From Cupriavidus necator N-1 (lineage in GTDB: Bacteria; Pseudomonadota; Gammaproteobacteria; Burkholderiales; Burkholderiaceae), in assembly GCF_000219215.1 (NCBI RefSeq), contig NC_015726.1, forward strand, positions 2,232,001-2,296,000: a stretch of 64,000 nucleotides of DNA, in the 5' to 3' direction. The translations under genes and the position numbers were made by a program. The notes beneath the pieces are model-generated. The model saw nothing but the letters and a program-made list of their open reading frames with translations, did not search any database and was not told the origin of the DNA. Below, in pieces: positions 25,754-32,733 of the stretch; positions within the stretch are counted from its first letter, which is position 1; every line of letters starts with the position of its first letter.

Positions 25754-26746
25754 TCAGGCGTTGGCAATCAAGGCCTGCAGCCTCGCCGGATCCCGCGCCA
25801 GCCCTGCGTCGGCTGCCAGCGCCATGGCCAGCAGCACGCGCGCCTTATAGGGATTGAGGTCCGTTGCGGAAACAAAAGCCCCATCCGCCGGGCTGAGCTG
25901 GGGCGGAATCGCCACATGGCCGGCCCCGGTGCGGGAACTGCGCACCACGGCCACACCCGCGGCAGCGGCATCGGCCAGCGCCTCGGCCAGCACCTCATGC
26001 ACCGAGCCATTGCCAGCGGCAGCCACCACGAGTCCGGCGACGCCCGCGCGGACCAGCGCATCCACAGCCACCCTGCCCGGCTGGGCGTAGCTGGCCACGA
26101 TCTCCACCACCGGCCACGCCGTCGGCATCGGCCCGATCACCCAGGCCGCGCGCGGCGCGCGCGCGAAGCGCACGTAGTCATCCTGCACGAAACCCAGCGG
26201 CCCGCAGGCCGAGACAAAAGCATCGACCGCCGACGTGTGGGCCTTGGCCACATCCCGCGCAGCGTGGATCTGCTGGTTCAGCACCACCAGCACACCCTTG
26301 CCGCGCGCATCGGGATGAGCGGCCACGCGCACCGCATCCAGCAGGTTCAGCGGGCCATCGGCCGACAGCGACGTCGACGGCCGCATTGCCGCCGTCATCA
26401 CCACGGGCACCGGACACGATTGCGTCAGGTGCAGCGCCATCGCGGTTTCTTCCAGTGTATCGGTGCCGTGCGTGATCACGATGCCGGCCACGTCGGGCTG
26501 CGCGGACCAGTGCTCAACCCGCGCCGCCAGCGTTTGCCAGAGCATGAAGGTCATGTCTTTGCTGTCGACCTGGGCCACCTGCTCGGCTTCGATGCGGGCC
26601 GCCGACTGCAGCGCGGGCACCGCTGCCAGCAACGACGACACCGGCACGGTCGCCGCCTGGTAGCGAGCGCTGCTGGCGGAGTTGCCGGCCGCGCCAGCGA
26701 TGGTGCCGCCGGTGGCAAGTACGACGATGCGAGGCAATTGGGTCAT
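25754..26746 (-). CDS. L-asparaginase (type I/II family)
   Basis: 330 residues. The first catalytic block, VVLATGGTIAGAAG, holds the nucleophilic threonine; the second, ITHGTDTLEETA, gives the Thr-Asp pair; the C-terminal ATDLNPYKARVLLAMAL is also conserved. It deamidates asparagine to aspartate. No signal peptide is seen when translation starts at the ATG at 26746, so it is probably cytoplasmic. The open frame upstream overlaps the lexA promoter area and is ignored. Convergent or divergent neighbours are unrelated. Confidence 0.93.
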   Translation of the reverse strand: MTQLPRIVVLATGGTIAGAAGNSASSARYQAATVPVSSLLAAVPALQSAARIEAEQVAQVDSKDMTFMLWQTLAARVEHWSAQPDVAGIVITHGTDTLEETAMALHLTQSCPVPVVMTAAMRPSTSLSADGPLNLLDAVRVAAHPDARGKGVLVVLNQQIHAARDVAKAHTSAVDAFVSACGPLGFVQDDYVRFARAPRAAWVIGPMPTAWPVVEIVASYAQPGRVAVDALVRAGVAGLVVAAAGNGSVHEVLAEALADAAAAGVAVVRSSRTGAGHVAIPPQLSPADGAFVSATDLNPYKARVLLAMALAADAGLARDPARLQALIANA

Positions 26747-26884
26747 GGAGGCGTGCAAAGAAAGTGGGAAAACAGGAATGCCGATTGTAACGGGCGCGCC
26801 CCGCCTCGCCGCGGGCCCGCGCTGGCGATCCACAATCCGTCCATGCGACACGCCCCAAAAATTCTGCTTGCGCTCAGGCCGATA

Positions 26885-26920
26885 CTGTATAAAATCACAG
26901 CATACTGTTTAAACATACAG
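26885..26920 (+). promoter_or_regulatory. Two tandem LexA (SOS) boxes upstream of lexA
   Basis: CTGT-N8-ACAG occurs exactly at 26885-26900 and again at 26905-26920, twenty bases apart centre to centre. The spacer bases are A/T-rich, as in the classical operator. The lexA ATG follows 83 bases downstream, so this is its autoregulatory operator pair. Confidence 0.95.
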
Positions 26921-27003
26921 TGCCTGGCCAGCCGGATGCAGGATAAAGGATCGACCGATCCCTTACCCGGAATCCCCGCGGCCCCGCACGGAATGGCGAT
27001 CCC

Positions 27004-27657
27004 ATGGCGACCCTGACACCCCGGCAGCAGCAGATTTTCGATCTGATCCGCAACACGATCCGCCGCACCGGCTTTCCGCCCACGCGCGCCGAAATCGCCG
27101 CAGAATTCGGCTTCTCATCGCCCAATGCCGCAGAAGAACACCTGAGGGCGCTGGCACGCAAGGGCGTGATCGAATTGACCCCGGGCGCCTCACGCGGCAT
27201 CCGCCTGAAGGTGGCACGCAGCGATTCGGAAATGCCTGACCAGTTTTCGTTGCCGATGGCCGGCGTGATGCAGCTGACGCTGCCGCTGGTGGGCCGCGTT
27301 GCTGCCGGCAGCCCGATACTCGCCGCCGAGCATATCGACCGCCAGTACCAGGTCGACGCCTCGGTCTTCGACGAACGCCCCGATTACCTGCTGCGCGTGC
27401 GCGGCCTGAGCATGCGCGATGCCGGCATCCTCGATGGCGACCTGCTGGCCGTGCGCCGCGCCAGCGAAGCCGCCAACGGCAAGATCGTGGTGGCGCGCCT
27501 AGGTGATGACGTGACCGTCAAGCGCCTGCAGCGGCGCGGTGGCCATATCGAACTGATCGCAGAAAACCCGGACTTCACCAACATCATCGTGGAGCCTGGC
27601 GAGGAGTTCTCGCTGGAAGGCATCGCCGTCGGTCTGATCCGATCTTCCGGCTTCTAG
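27004..27657 (+). CDS. lexA: SOS repressor LexA
   Basis: 217 residues. The winged helix N-terminus is [21 protein letters not shown] and [24 protein letters not shown]. The self-cleavage site is Ala101-Gly102 in GRVAAGSP. The catalytic dyad is Ser136 (RGLSMRD) and Lys173 (TVKRLQ), with the same 37-residue spacing as in E. coli. RecA-stimulated autocleavage derepresses SOS genes. Regulated by its own two upstream boxes. A third box of the same type at 31323 shows a further target within this window. Confidence 0.97.
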   Translation: MATLTPRQQQIFDLIRNTIRRTGFPPTRAEIAAEFGFSSPNAAEEHLRALARKGVIELTPGASRGIRLKVARSDSEMPDQFSLPMAGVMQLTLPLVGRVAAGSPILAAEHIDRQYQVDASVFDERPDYLLRVRGLSMRDAGILDGDLLAVRRASEAANGKIVVARLGDDVTVKRLQRRGGHIELIAENPDFTNIIVEPGEEFSLEGIAVGLIRSSGF

Positions 27658-27717
27658 CCGGGCACCGCAGGCAGCGAGCCTGCGCGGGCCCACCCGCTTC
27701 CATTGCTTTGCAGACGC

Positions 27718-27735
27718 CACCCGGCTTGCCGGGTG
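27718..27735 (+). terminator. Weak terminator-like hairpin after lexA
   Basis: CACCCGG and CCGGGTG at 27718-27735 form a 7-bp stem with loop CTTG, followed by only TTGACC. It lies between lexA and the small gene at 27768, so may attenuate read-through; the T-run is poor. Confidence 0.35.
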
Positions 27736-27767
27736 TTGACCCCGCTTTGCCCAAAAGAGGTGCCACC

Positions 27768-27938
27768 ATGCCGCAAATCCACCAAGTCGCCGCCCGTCGC
27801 CCGGTCAAGCCCGTGCCGTTCCGCCAGAGCAAGGGCGTACGCGTCTACCAGGGTACGCAGCGCCGCACCATGGTCGGCAGCATGGCGGCGATCTGCCGCA
27901 TGCTTGAACTCGAAACCGCCGAAAAGCTGGCTGCCTGA
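27768..27938 (+). CDS. Conserved-looking small basic protein (56 residues)
   Basis: The ATG has AGAGGT seven bases upstream. The product MPQIHQVAARRPVKPV continues with VPFRQSKGVRVYQGTQRRTM and VGSMAAICRMLELETAEKLAA: a basic N-terminus and a C-terminal helix. No signal peptide or known domain. It follows lexA in the same direction after 110 bases and might share SOS control by read-through. Function unknown. Confidence 0.6.
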   Translation: MPQIHQVAARRPVKPVPFRQSKGVRVYQGTQRRTMVGSMAAICRMLELETAEKLAA

Positions 27939-27977
27939 ACCCTGCGGGCGCAGCCCGCGTAGCCGTGGGCCCCGCCC

Positions 27978-28355
27978 TCAGCTACGCGCACACGCCTTGG
28001 CTTCGGCTTCCAGCTCCTGCGGCGTCAGCTGCGGGAACCACGTATCGCTCTTGCGCAGTTCCAGAGCCGTACCATCCGGCTTCGCCGTCAGCGAAATCAG
28101 ATAGGCGTATCGGTATTCACCCCCAGACGTGGTCTGGCCGATGCGGATCTCAGTCTGGTTCTTCGCCGGATAGTTGATGACCGCGGCGTCATCGCCCAGA
28201 TTGTTGCGCAGGCATTTCGCAACATCGCCCATCGTTGCTGGCGTGAACAAGCGCATGGGCGCACGCGCGCGAATGTCCTTTTCAGAAGTACCGGTGGCAC
28301 ACCCTGCCACCATGGCTGCCATCGCTACGCCAATCACTGCCGCTCGAACAGACAT
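27978..28355 (-). CDS. Small lipoprotein of unknown function
   Basis: 125 residues. The signal sequence MSVRAAVIGVAMAAMVAGC ends in a lipobox (VAGC, Cys19). The mature part has a CLRNNLGDD stretch and ends in a Gln-Glu-Leu-Glu helix with KACARS; two further cysteines (in AKCLRNN and KACARS) could form a disulfide. It is read after the tRNA-His gene on the same strand. No family recognised. Confidence 0.7.
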   Translation of the reverse strand: MSVRAAVIGVAMAAMVAGCATGTSEKDIRARAPMRLFTPATMGDVAKCLRNNLGDDAAVINYPAKNQTEIRIGQTTSGGEYRYAYLISLTAKPDGTALELRKSDTWFPQLTPQELEAEAKACARS

Positions 28356-28413
28356 ACCATCCCCGGGGAATGCAAAACGGCGCCCTCGCGAGGCGCCGTT
28401 CTGGAAAATGCTT

Positions 28414-28490
28414 TGGGGTGGCTGATGGGACTCGAACCCACGACGACAGGAATCACAATCCTGGACTCTACCAACTGAGCTACAGCCACC
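28414..28490 (-). tRNA. tRNA-His (anticodon GUG), CCA encoded
   Basis: On the minus strand the 77-base sequence begins GGTGGCTGTAGCTCAGTTGG and ends AGCCACCCCA. The anticodon loop is ATTGTGATT, the T-loop is GGTTCGAATCC, and the extra 5' G typical of tRNA-His is present. It is nearly identical in layout to E. coli tRNA-His. Confidence 0.97.
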
Positions 28491-28535
28491 GTAGAGGTCA
28501 TCAGCGCGTTACGTTGCTGATCGACGAAAACCAAG

Positions 28536-28564
28536 ATTATACAAACAGTTTTCCGAGATGGCTA
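28536..28564 (-). promoter_or_regulatory. Promoter of the tRNA-His gene
   Basis: On the minus strand TAGCCA (28564-28559; 4/6 to TTGACA) and a perfect TATAAT (28541-28536) are separated by 17 bases, about 46 bases ahead of the mature tRNA 5' end. Confidence 0.65.
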
Positions 28565-28595
28565 GTATCCGGCACAATTTTTTTTAGATAAAAGC

Positions 28596-28859
28596 TCAGG
28601 TTCGGGACGGGCTCCACTTTGCCTCAAGCAGCACTGCCTGCTTGATGGCCTCGACGGTCTCGGCTTCGGTATCGAACTGCCCCAACAGGCGGCGCGACTT
28701 GCCGTTCAGCACGGCTTCCTGCAACGCCTTGCCCGCGGCTTCCGAAGTGCCGGGGTGCCAGCAGTAGCGTGCCGTCCATTTGCCGTCCTGCAGTTGCTCG
28801 GCAACCCAGACCACCCTGAAGTCTTCATAGACAACACCGAACGGCGCTTCGTTTTCCAC
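28596..28859 (-). CDS. Small hypothetical protein (about 87 residues)
   Basis: Likely starts at the GTG at 28859 (VENEAPFGVVYEDFR); the frame continues open upstream and the true start is not certain. The product has alternating strands and a C-terminal helix (FDTEAETVEAIKQAVLLEAKW), with VVWVAEQLQDGKWTARYCWH in the middle. No known domain recognised. Codon pattern is like that of native genes. Confidence 0.6.
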   Translation of the reverse strand: MENEAPFGVVYEDFRVVWVAEQLQDGKWTARYCWHPGTSEAAGKALQEAVLNGKSRRLLGQFDTEAETVEAIKQAVLLEAKWSPSRT

Positions 28860-29267
28860 GTTTGCTCTTTCCACGCTGCCCCCTGCCGGCATCGGTCCGC
28901 ATGCCATGCCTTGTCTCGCCTGGGGCAAATGCGAGGGATCGTATCACGGCCGCCGACCAGGGCGCCCGGCCCGGCTGGCACCTTCGCGCATGCCGTCGAT
29001 CGCTCGCGGAAATATGCTGTGCACAGCCCCTACCTCTGCAGGGTTCATGCCGCAAATGCGCGAAGCGATACTTGCGCCTGAGGGACATTGACCCCCCTCG
29101 ACCTTCCCGTCAGGCGGCCCGCCCCATCGGGCCGCCTGCCTCTTTTTGGCCACCCTGCCCGCTCATTGCCGTGGCGCCAGCACCTGGCGATGGAACCTCA
29201 CGAGCGTATGCGAGCCCAATCGACGTCATCGACAAAATCGATACGTCAACGAACGCAGGGAACGGGA
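28860..29267. other. Gap of about 400 bases with an orphan plus-strand terminator
   Basis: No coding gene could be supported on either strand. The main content is the strong plus-strand terminator at 29111-29148, listed separately. A small RNA upstream of it is possible but not shown. Confidence 0.5.
29111..29148 (+). terminator. Strong terminator without an evident gene
   Basis: CAGGCGGCCCG at 29111-29121 pairs perfectly with CGGGCCGCCTG at 29128-29138, followed by CCTCTTTTTGG. The T-run is on the plus strand only. The nearest plus-strand gene upstream ends at 27938 on the other side of minus-strand genes. Confidence 0.8.
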
Positions 29268-29420
29268 ATGCAAATCAAGTGTAGATGGCCTGCGCGAATT
29301 CTTGCGCTGACAGTATTGGCGGCCTTGCTCGGCGGATGTGCTGGCGGCGGGCTCGACGGCAGGGAATCCAGCATCACGACATACGGCACGCTGGACGTAG
29401 GCATCAGCCATACGCGCTAG
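29268..29420 (+). CDS. Very small lipoprotein (50 residues)
   Basis: ATG preceded by GCAGGGAACGGGA. The signal sequence (RWPARILALTVLAALLGGC) ends in a lipobox with the acylated Cys near residue 24, leaving a mature peptide of about 27 residues ending TYGTLDVGISHTR. The gene is short but the lipobox and ribosome site are convincing. Function unknown. Confidence 0.65.
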   Translation: MQIKCRWPARILALTVLAALLGGCAGGGLDGRESSITTYGTLDVGISHTR

Positions 29421-29504
29421 CCTGCCAGCGTGACCGATGGAACTCTTTACGAGGGCGACCGTCAAATTCCCTCGTCTGGCGCATGCAAAGCGAGCGCGCA
29501 AAAA

Positions 29505-29527
29505 AAGAGTCCGCAGCGCGGACTCTT
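29505..29527 (-). terminator. Minus-strand terminator (distal)
   Basis: AAGAGTCCGC (29505-29514) and GCGGACTCTT (29518-29527) form a perfect 10-bp stem with a 3-base loop. On the minus strand it is followed by TTTTT. No gene lies between it and the next upstream minus terminator at 29652. Confidence 0.8.
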
Positions 29528-29651
29528 AAATTTAGCGATCTCAAATGCCCTGAAGGCGGTTGCACTGTAACTGTCATCCCGGCAATGCACCATACGGGTA
29601 AACGAAGAGCAACAAGCCTGGCGTAGCAGCAAGAAAGCGCCGACAAAAAAA

Positions 29652-29669
29652 AGCCCGCCGAAGCGGGCT
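29652..29669 (-). terminator. Terminator downstream of dusA
   Basis: AGCCCGC (29652-29658) and GCGGGCT (29663-29669) with loop CGAA; on the minus strand followed by TTTTTTTTG. About 215 bases beyond the dusA stop. Confidence 0.85.
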
Positions 29670-29883
29670 AATAATCAGTTGAAGAAAGCCCTGTATTCGA
29701 GGGCAGGCACAGTGTATGGAAGTGCCCTGCCTCAGCGAATTAGGGGAATCCCTTTCCTGGCGCCGGTTTCCGGGCGATCAGGCATTGCAAGTGCGGCGCG
29801 CGGTACCCCCGCGCAGCCATGCACATTTTCACGATTTGAAGTTAGAACGCGGCCTCGGCAGTGCGCGCGCGGGCCACGCTCGC

Positions 29884-30948
29884 TTACGCGGCAAGTGGCT
29901 CTTGTGTCTGCGGCCGCAAGTGCGCGCGCGCCTCTTCGAACAATGCATTCACATCGGCACGCGTGCGTGCCGCATTCATGCGCTTGGCATCCGACAGCAC
30001 GCGGCGCCAGCCGCGCCCGCCCGCAATGCCACGATGCAGGCCGAGCATGTGGCGCGTGACCACACCCATATATCCACCCCGCTCCACCAGGTCGCCGATA
30101 TAGCGCTGCATCGCCAGTTCGACGTCGAGCCGCGACGGCGTCGGCGCACTCGCATCGCCATAGAAGCGCGCATCCATTTCGGCCAATACATAGGGCTGAT
30201 GGTATGCCTCGCGACCGATCATCACGCCATCGACGTGCTCGAGGTGGGCCGCCATCTCGTCATAGCTGACGATGCCGCCGTTGATCAGGATCTCCAGGCC
30301 CGGAAACTCCTGCTTCAGCTGGTACGCCACCTCATAGCGCAGCGGCGGAATCTCACGGTTTTCTTTCGGGCTCAGGCCCTTCAGGATCGCATTGCGCGCG
30401 TGGACGATAAACGTGCCGCAACCCGCCTCGGCCACCCGGCCGACGAAATCACGAACGAAATCGTAGTGCTCGATCTTGTCGATGCCGATGCGATGCTTGA
30501 CGGTGACCGGGATGTCCACCGCTTCGCGCATCGCCTTGACGCAGTCGGCCACCAGTTGCGGCTCTGCCATCAGGCAGGCGCCGAAGGCCCCGCGCTGCAC
30601 GCGCTCGGACGGGCAGCCGCAGTTCAGGTTGACTTCCGCATAGCCCCATTGCTGGCCCAGCTTGGCCGCCATGGCAAGATCGGCCGGCTCGCTGCCGCCC
30701 AACTGCAGCGCGACCGGGTGCTCGGCCGCATCGAAATCCAGATGGCGCGGGACGTCGCCATGCAGCAGCGCGCCGGTGGTCACCATCTCGGTGTACAGCC
30801 AGGTGTGGCGGCTGAGCTGGCGGTGGAACATGCGGCAGTGGCGGTCGGTCCAGTCCATCATCGGGGCCACAGATATTTTGCGAGCCCTTATATTTCCTTG
30901 TTTCCCGCCTGTAGCCTCAGTTTCCGGGGTGCCGTGAGTGCGTTCCAT
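29884..30948 (-). CDS. dusA: tRNA-dihydrouridine(20/20a) synthase DusA with a replaced 5' end
   Basis: About 354 residues. The conserved core runs from SVAPMMDWTDRHCRMFHRQ, through the catalytic cysteine in NLNCGCPSERVQRGAFGACLM, to HARNAILKGLSPKENREIPPL and INGGI. It reduces uridines in the tRNA D-loop using FMN. The first 25 or so residues (MERTHGTPETEATGGKQGN, then IRARKI) are not the family N-terminus, and their codons (AAA ATA TCT, ATA) are AT-rich against the GC-rich remainder. This is the signature of an element integrated at the 5' end of dusA that supplied a new start. Start at 30948 is likely; an ATG at 31011 is an alternative. Confidence 0.9.
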   Translation of the reverse strand: MERTHGTPETEATGGKQGNIRARKISVAPMMDWTDRHCRMFHRQLSRHTWLYTEMVTTGALLHGDVPRHLDFDAAEHPVALQLGGSEPADLAMAAKLGQQWGYAEVNLNCGCPSERVQRGAFGACLMAEPQLVADCVKAMREAVDIPVTVKHRIGIDKIEHYDFVRDFVGRVAEAGCGTFIVHARNAILKGLSPKENREIPPLRYEVAYQLKQEFPGLEILINGGIVSYDEMAAHLEHVDGVMIGREAYHQPYVLAEMDARFYGDASAPTPSRLDVELAMQRYIGDLVERGGYMGVVTRHMLGLHRGIAGGRGWRRVLSDAKRMNAARTRADVNALFEEARAHLRPQTQEPLAA

Positions 30949-31035
30949 TTCCTGCCGATTCCGCCTATTTCGTCCAATTTTTCCGTCCCAAGCGCTACGA
31001 TTTAGCACCATCTCAACTTTTGTAGCGCCGAGAAT

Positions 31036-31260
31036 ATGGGGACGATCACGCAGCGCGTGCGAAAGGACGGAAGTATAGGGTACACCGCGCAGGTTCGCCT
31101 GAGCCAAGGCAGCGCCGTCGTGTTCAACTTGGCGCACCTGAGCTCGGTCTTCTCTATCGCCCAGCCGGCATGGAGGTCCCCGCTCAACGAGCAAGCCATG
31201 GCGGATGCATGCAAGGTGCTCGGCAAGCTTGGAGGCATCAGTCGGTCGAAACGACAATAG
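31036..31260 (+). pseudogene. 5' fragment of a tyrosine-recombinase integrase gene
   Basis: The first 22 residues, MGTITQRVRKDGSIGYTAQV followed by RL, match the N-terminal arm-binding segment typical of phage integrases. After about residue 22 the frame turns into unrelated sequence and stops after 74 codons, with no catalytic domain. It is transcribed away from dusA, the layout expected for an integrase at a dusA-inserted element. Only the fragment remains, so the element cannot excise by itself. Confidence 0.65.
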
Positions 31261-31322
31261 GCCACGCAGGGATAGCCACCCTGAAGAAAATGACCGATGG
31301 CGATTCCGGTCAGCGCGCTATA

Positions 31323-31338
31323 CTGTATATCCATACAG
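31323..31338 (+). promoter_or_regulatory. LexA (SOS) box ahead of the small zinc-ribbon gene
   Basis: A perfect CTGT-N8-ACAG (spacer ATATCCAT) at 31323-31338, embedded in TATACTGTATAT, which also provides a -10-like TATACT. It lies 21 bases before the ATG at 31359, an arrangement in which LexA would cover the promoter. It matches the two lexA boxes in layout. Confidence 0.85.
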
Positions 31339-31358
31339 TACTCATCCATGCCCCCGCC

Positions 31359-31607
31359 ATGTCGCCCGAACCTGCAAACTGCCCCATCTGCGGCGCTGCC
31401 GCCGAGCGCACTCGCGCCCCATCTCATGGCTACCTCTACCATTGCCCGAGCTGTGGCGCCTTTCTCATCACCAACAGCGCACTAGTCCGTAGGAAGGACA
31501 TTCCGAGTTCCGCCCGGGAAAATGTCCGGCTGCTGCGGGCTTATGGCCACCAGCCGCAGATCGAGGTTTCTCGGGACGGCGTGCGCGTCGTCGCCGGTCG
31601 GAGCTGA
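31359..31607 (+). CDS. Small zinc-ribbon protein under an SOS box
   Basis: 82 residues. Two knuckles, CPIC at residues 8-11 and CPSC at 29-32, about 17 residues apart, form a zinc ribbon (ANCPICGAA, HGYLYHCPSCGAFLI). A charged C-terminal part follows (RRKDIPSSARENVRLLRAYG, then IEVSRDGVRVVAGRS). No known family assigned. The next gene starts two bases after its stop, so they form a unit controlled by the LexA box at 31323. A related-looking protein is encoded on the other strand at 32168-32452. Function unknown; DNA damage-induced expression is inferred from the box. Confidence 0.65.
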   Translation: MSPEPANCPICGAAAERTRAPSHGYLYHCPSCGAFLITNSALVRRKDIPSSARENVRLLRAYGHQPQIEVSRDGVRVVAGRS

Positions 31608-31609
31608 GC

Positions 31610-31912
31610 ATGGGCAACAGCAAACGCGCGGCAGGCTGCCATCTTCCGGCCACAACCCCCGAGCCGTTCCCCGCTCCCGGCGCAAACGGCATCCTCGGTC
31701 GAGTTCAGGGGCACTACATTGCCGCTGGCCTGCAGACGCTGCCTCGTGCCACGCACGACGGGCCGAGCCACCATGAGGTCCTGGTCGAGGCTGGGCACCT
31801 CGGCACCGTCCGGCTTTTCATCGAGAAGAAGCTGGCCCGCCACAACCGACACAGCCACTACTACTGGTCGGCCTATCGGGCTGAGCCAGCTGAAGAGCAA
31901 CAGCACGGCTAG
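31610..31912 (+). CDS. Hypothetical protein, second gene of the SOS-box cassette
   Basis: 100 residues. GGAG seven bases upstream of the ATG, which begins two bases after the zinc-ribbon stop. The N-terminal third is Pro/Ala-rich; the second half (HHEVLVEAGHLGTVRLFIEKK, LARHNRHSHYYWSAYRAE) is rich in His, Arg and aromatic residues and looks like a compact domain. No known family recognised. Co-expression with the zinc-ribbon gene is likely from spacing. Confidence 0.55.
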   Translation: MGNSKRAAGCHLPATTPEPFPAPGANGILGRVQGHYIAAGLQTLPRATHDGPSHHEVLVEAGHLGTVRLFIEKKLARHNRHSHYYWSAYRAEPAEEQQHG

Positions 31913-32167
31913 GCCAACTACCCCCGGGAAACCCGCTCGCAAGCACGCTTCCGCAATCCGGGTAGCGGTGGCGTACTCGGCCAGTGCATTGTTGATGCGA
32001 GGGGCGTTGTCCAGTGCTCCACAACTTCCGGTGGTGCCGCCGGATTTGACTCAAATGGAGTAGCAGCGTGTGAAGCTGGCTGCCGGCCCGGTAGCGGCAC
32101 TATGTGCAGCATGCCAAAGAGTTAGTTGGGCTCAGCCCATCAGGCTTACTCGTTCATCCGACAGAGC

Positions 32168-32452
32168 TCAGGATGCCTGACGGCCGACCGCGATCACGCT
32201 CGGGCGTCCTTTAGTGTCCTCGATGCGTGGAAGGATGCCCGAAGCAATGCTCTGCCTAACCGCGGCTTTCAGCTCAGCAACATCCCAACGCCCCTGTTCG
32301 ATGGCGCCCAGCGCATCGCCAGCGACTGCGAATCGCCCGCCACAGGCAGCGCAACGGTAAATGCGGCTGCCATGCAGGGGATCTTGTCGGTCGAGCCAGC
32401 GTCGCGCCAACGCGGTGCATAGCAAGCAAGGTACGGCTTCGGTTGTACTCAC
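32168..32452 (-). CDS. Second small zinc-ribbon protein (94 residues)
   Basis: Starts at a GTG at 32452, with AAGG seven bases ahead. CLLC near residue 9 and CAAC near 34 make a zinc ribbon. The order of features parallels the 82-residue SOS-box protein: CxxC, about 21 residues, HG-x-Y-x-C-xx-CG-x-F, then a helix and a P-x-IE-x-G-V-x-GR C-terminus. They could be diverged relatives. No SOS box precedes this copy. Function unknown. Confidence 0.5.
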   Translation of the reverse strand: MSTTEAVPCLLCTALARRWLDRQDPLHGSRIYRCAACGGRFAVAGDALGAIEQGRWDVAELKAAVRQSIASGILPRIEDTKGRPSVIAVGRQAS

Positions 32453-32547
32453 AGTCTAACCTTGGTCGATTGCCCAACCCGCCTGAATGCCGGCCCAGCG
32501 TGTTGCAGCCGATTTTCGGCTAGGGCGCGCATTATGGAATGCATGCC

Positions 32548-32733
32548 TCATCGCCCTACTCGGGTGGCCAGCGCAAAAAATGCGAAGACCGCCGGCATGC
32601 ACTTGGCCAGTACCCCAAAGGCGATCAACTCCCTAAATAATGGCACCCGCAGCAGCCATGGGACCCATAGTTCAGGGGTCAGCATTAGGGACAGCAAGAC
32701 ATAAGTAGTCAATCCTGAGGCATAAGGGCGCAT
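32548..32733 (-). CDS. Small membrane protein (61 residues)
   Basis: ATG at 32733 with GAGGA eight bases upstream. Two hydrophobic segments (TYVLLSLMLTPELWVPWLL and FGVLAKCMPAVFAFFALA) separated by a short polar turn. No family known. Short and within the island remnant, so it could be a fragment, but ribosome site and hydrophobic pattern argue for expression. Confidence 0.4.
   Translation of the reverse strand: MRPYASGLTTYVLLSLMLTPELWVPWLLRVPLFRELIAFGVLAKCMPAVFAFFALATRVGR

Noticed and set aside
28930..29110. 6S RNA or other known structural RNA ahead of the orphan terminator
   Set aside because: No characteristic conserved segments were recognised; kept only as an unnamed RNA possibility.
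29404..29646. 80-codon minus-strand frame between the two minus terminators
   Set aside because: It crosses the distal terminator stem and lacks family similarity or a ribosome site.
31541..31942. 133-codon open frame on the minus strand opposite the SOS cassette
   Set aside because: It mirrors the two plus-strand genes, lacks a ribosome site and has no domain.
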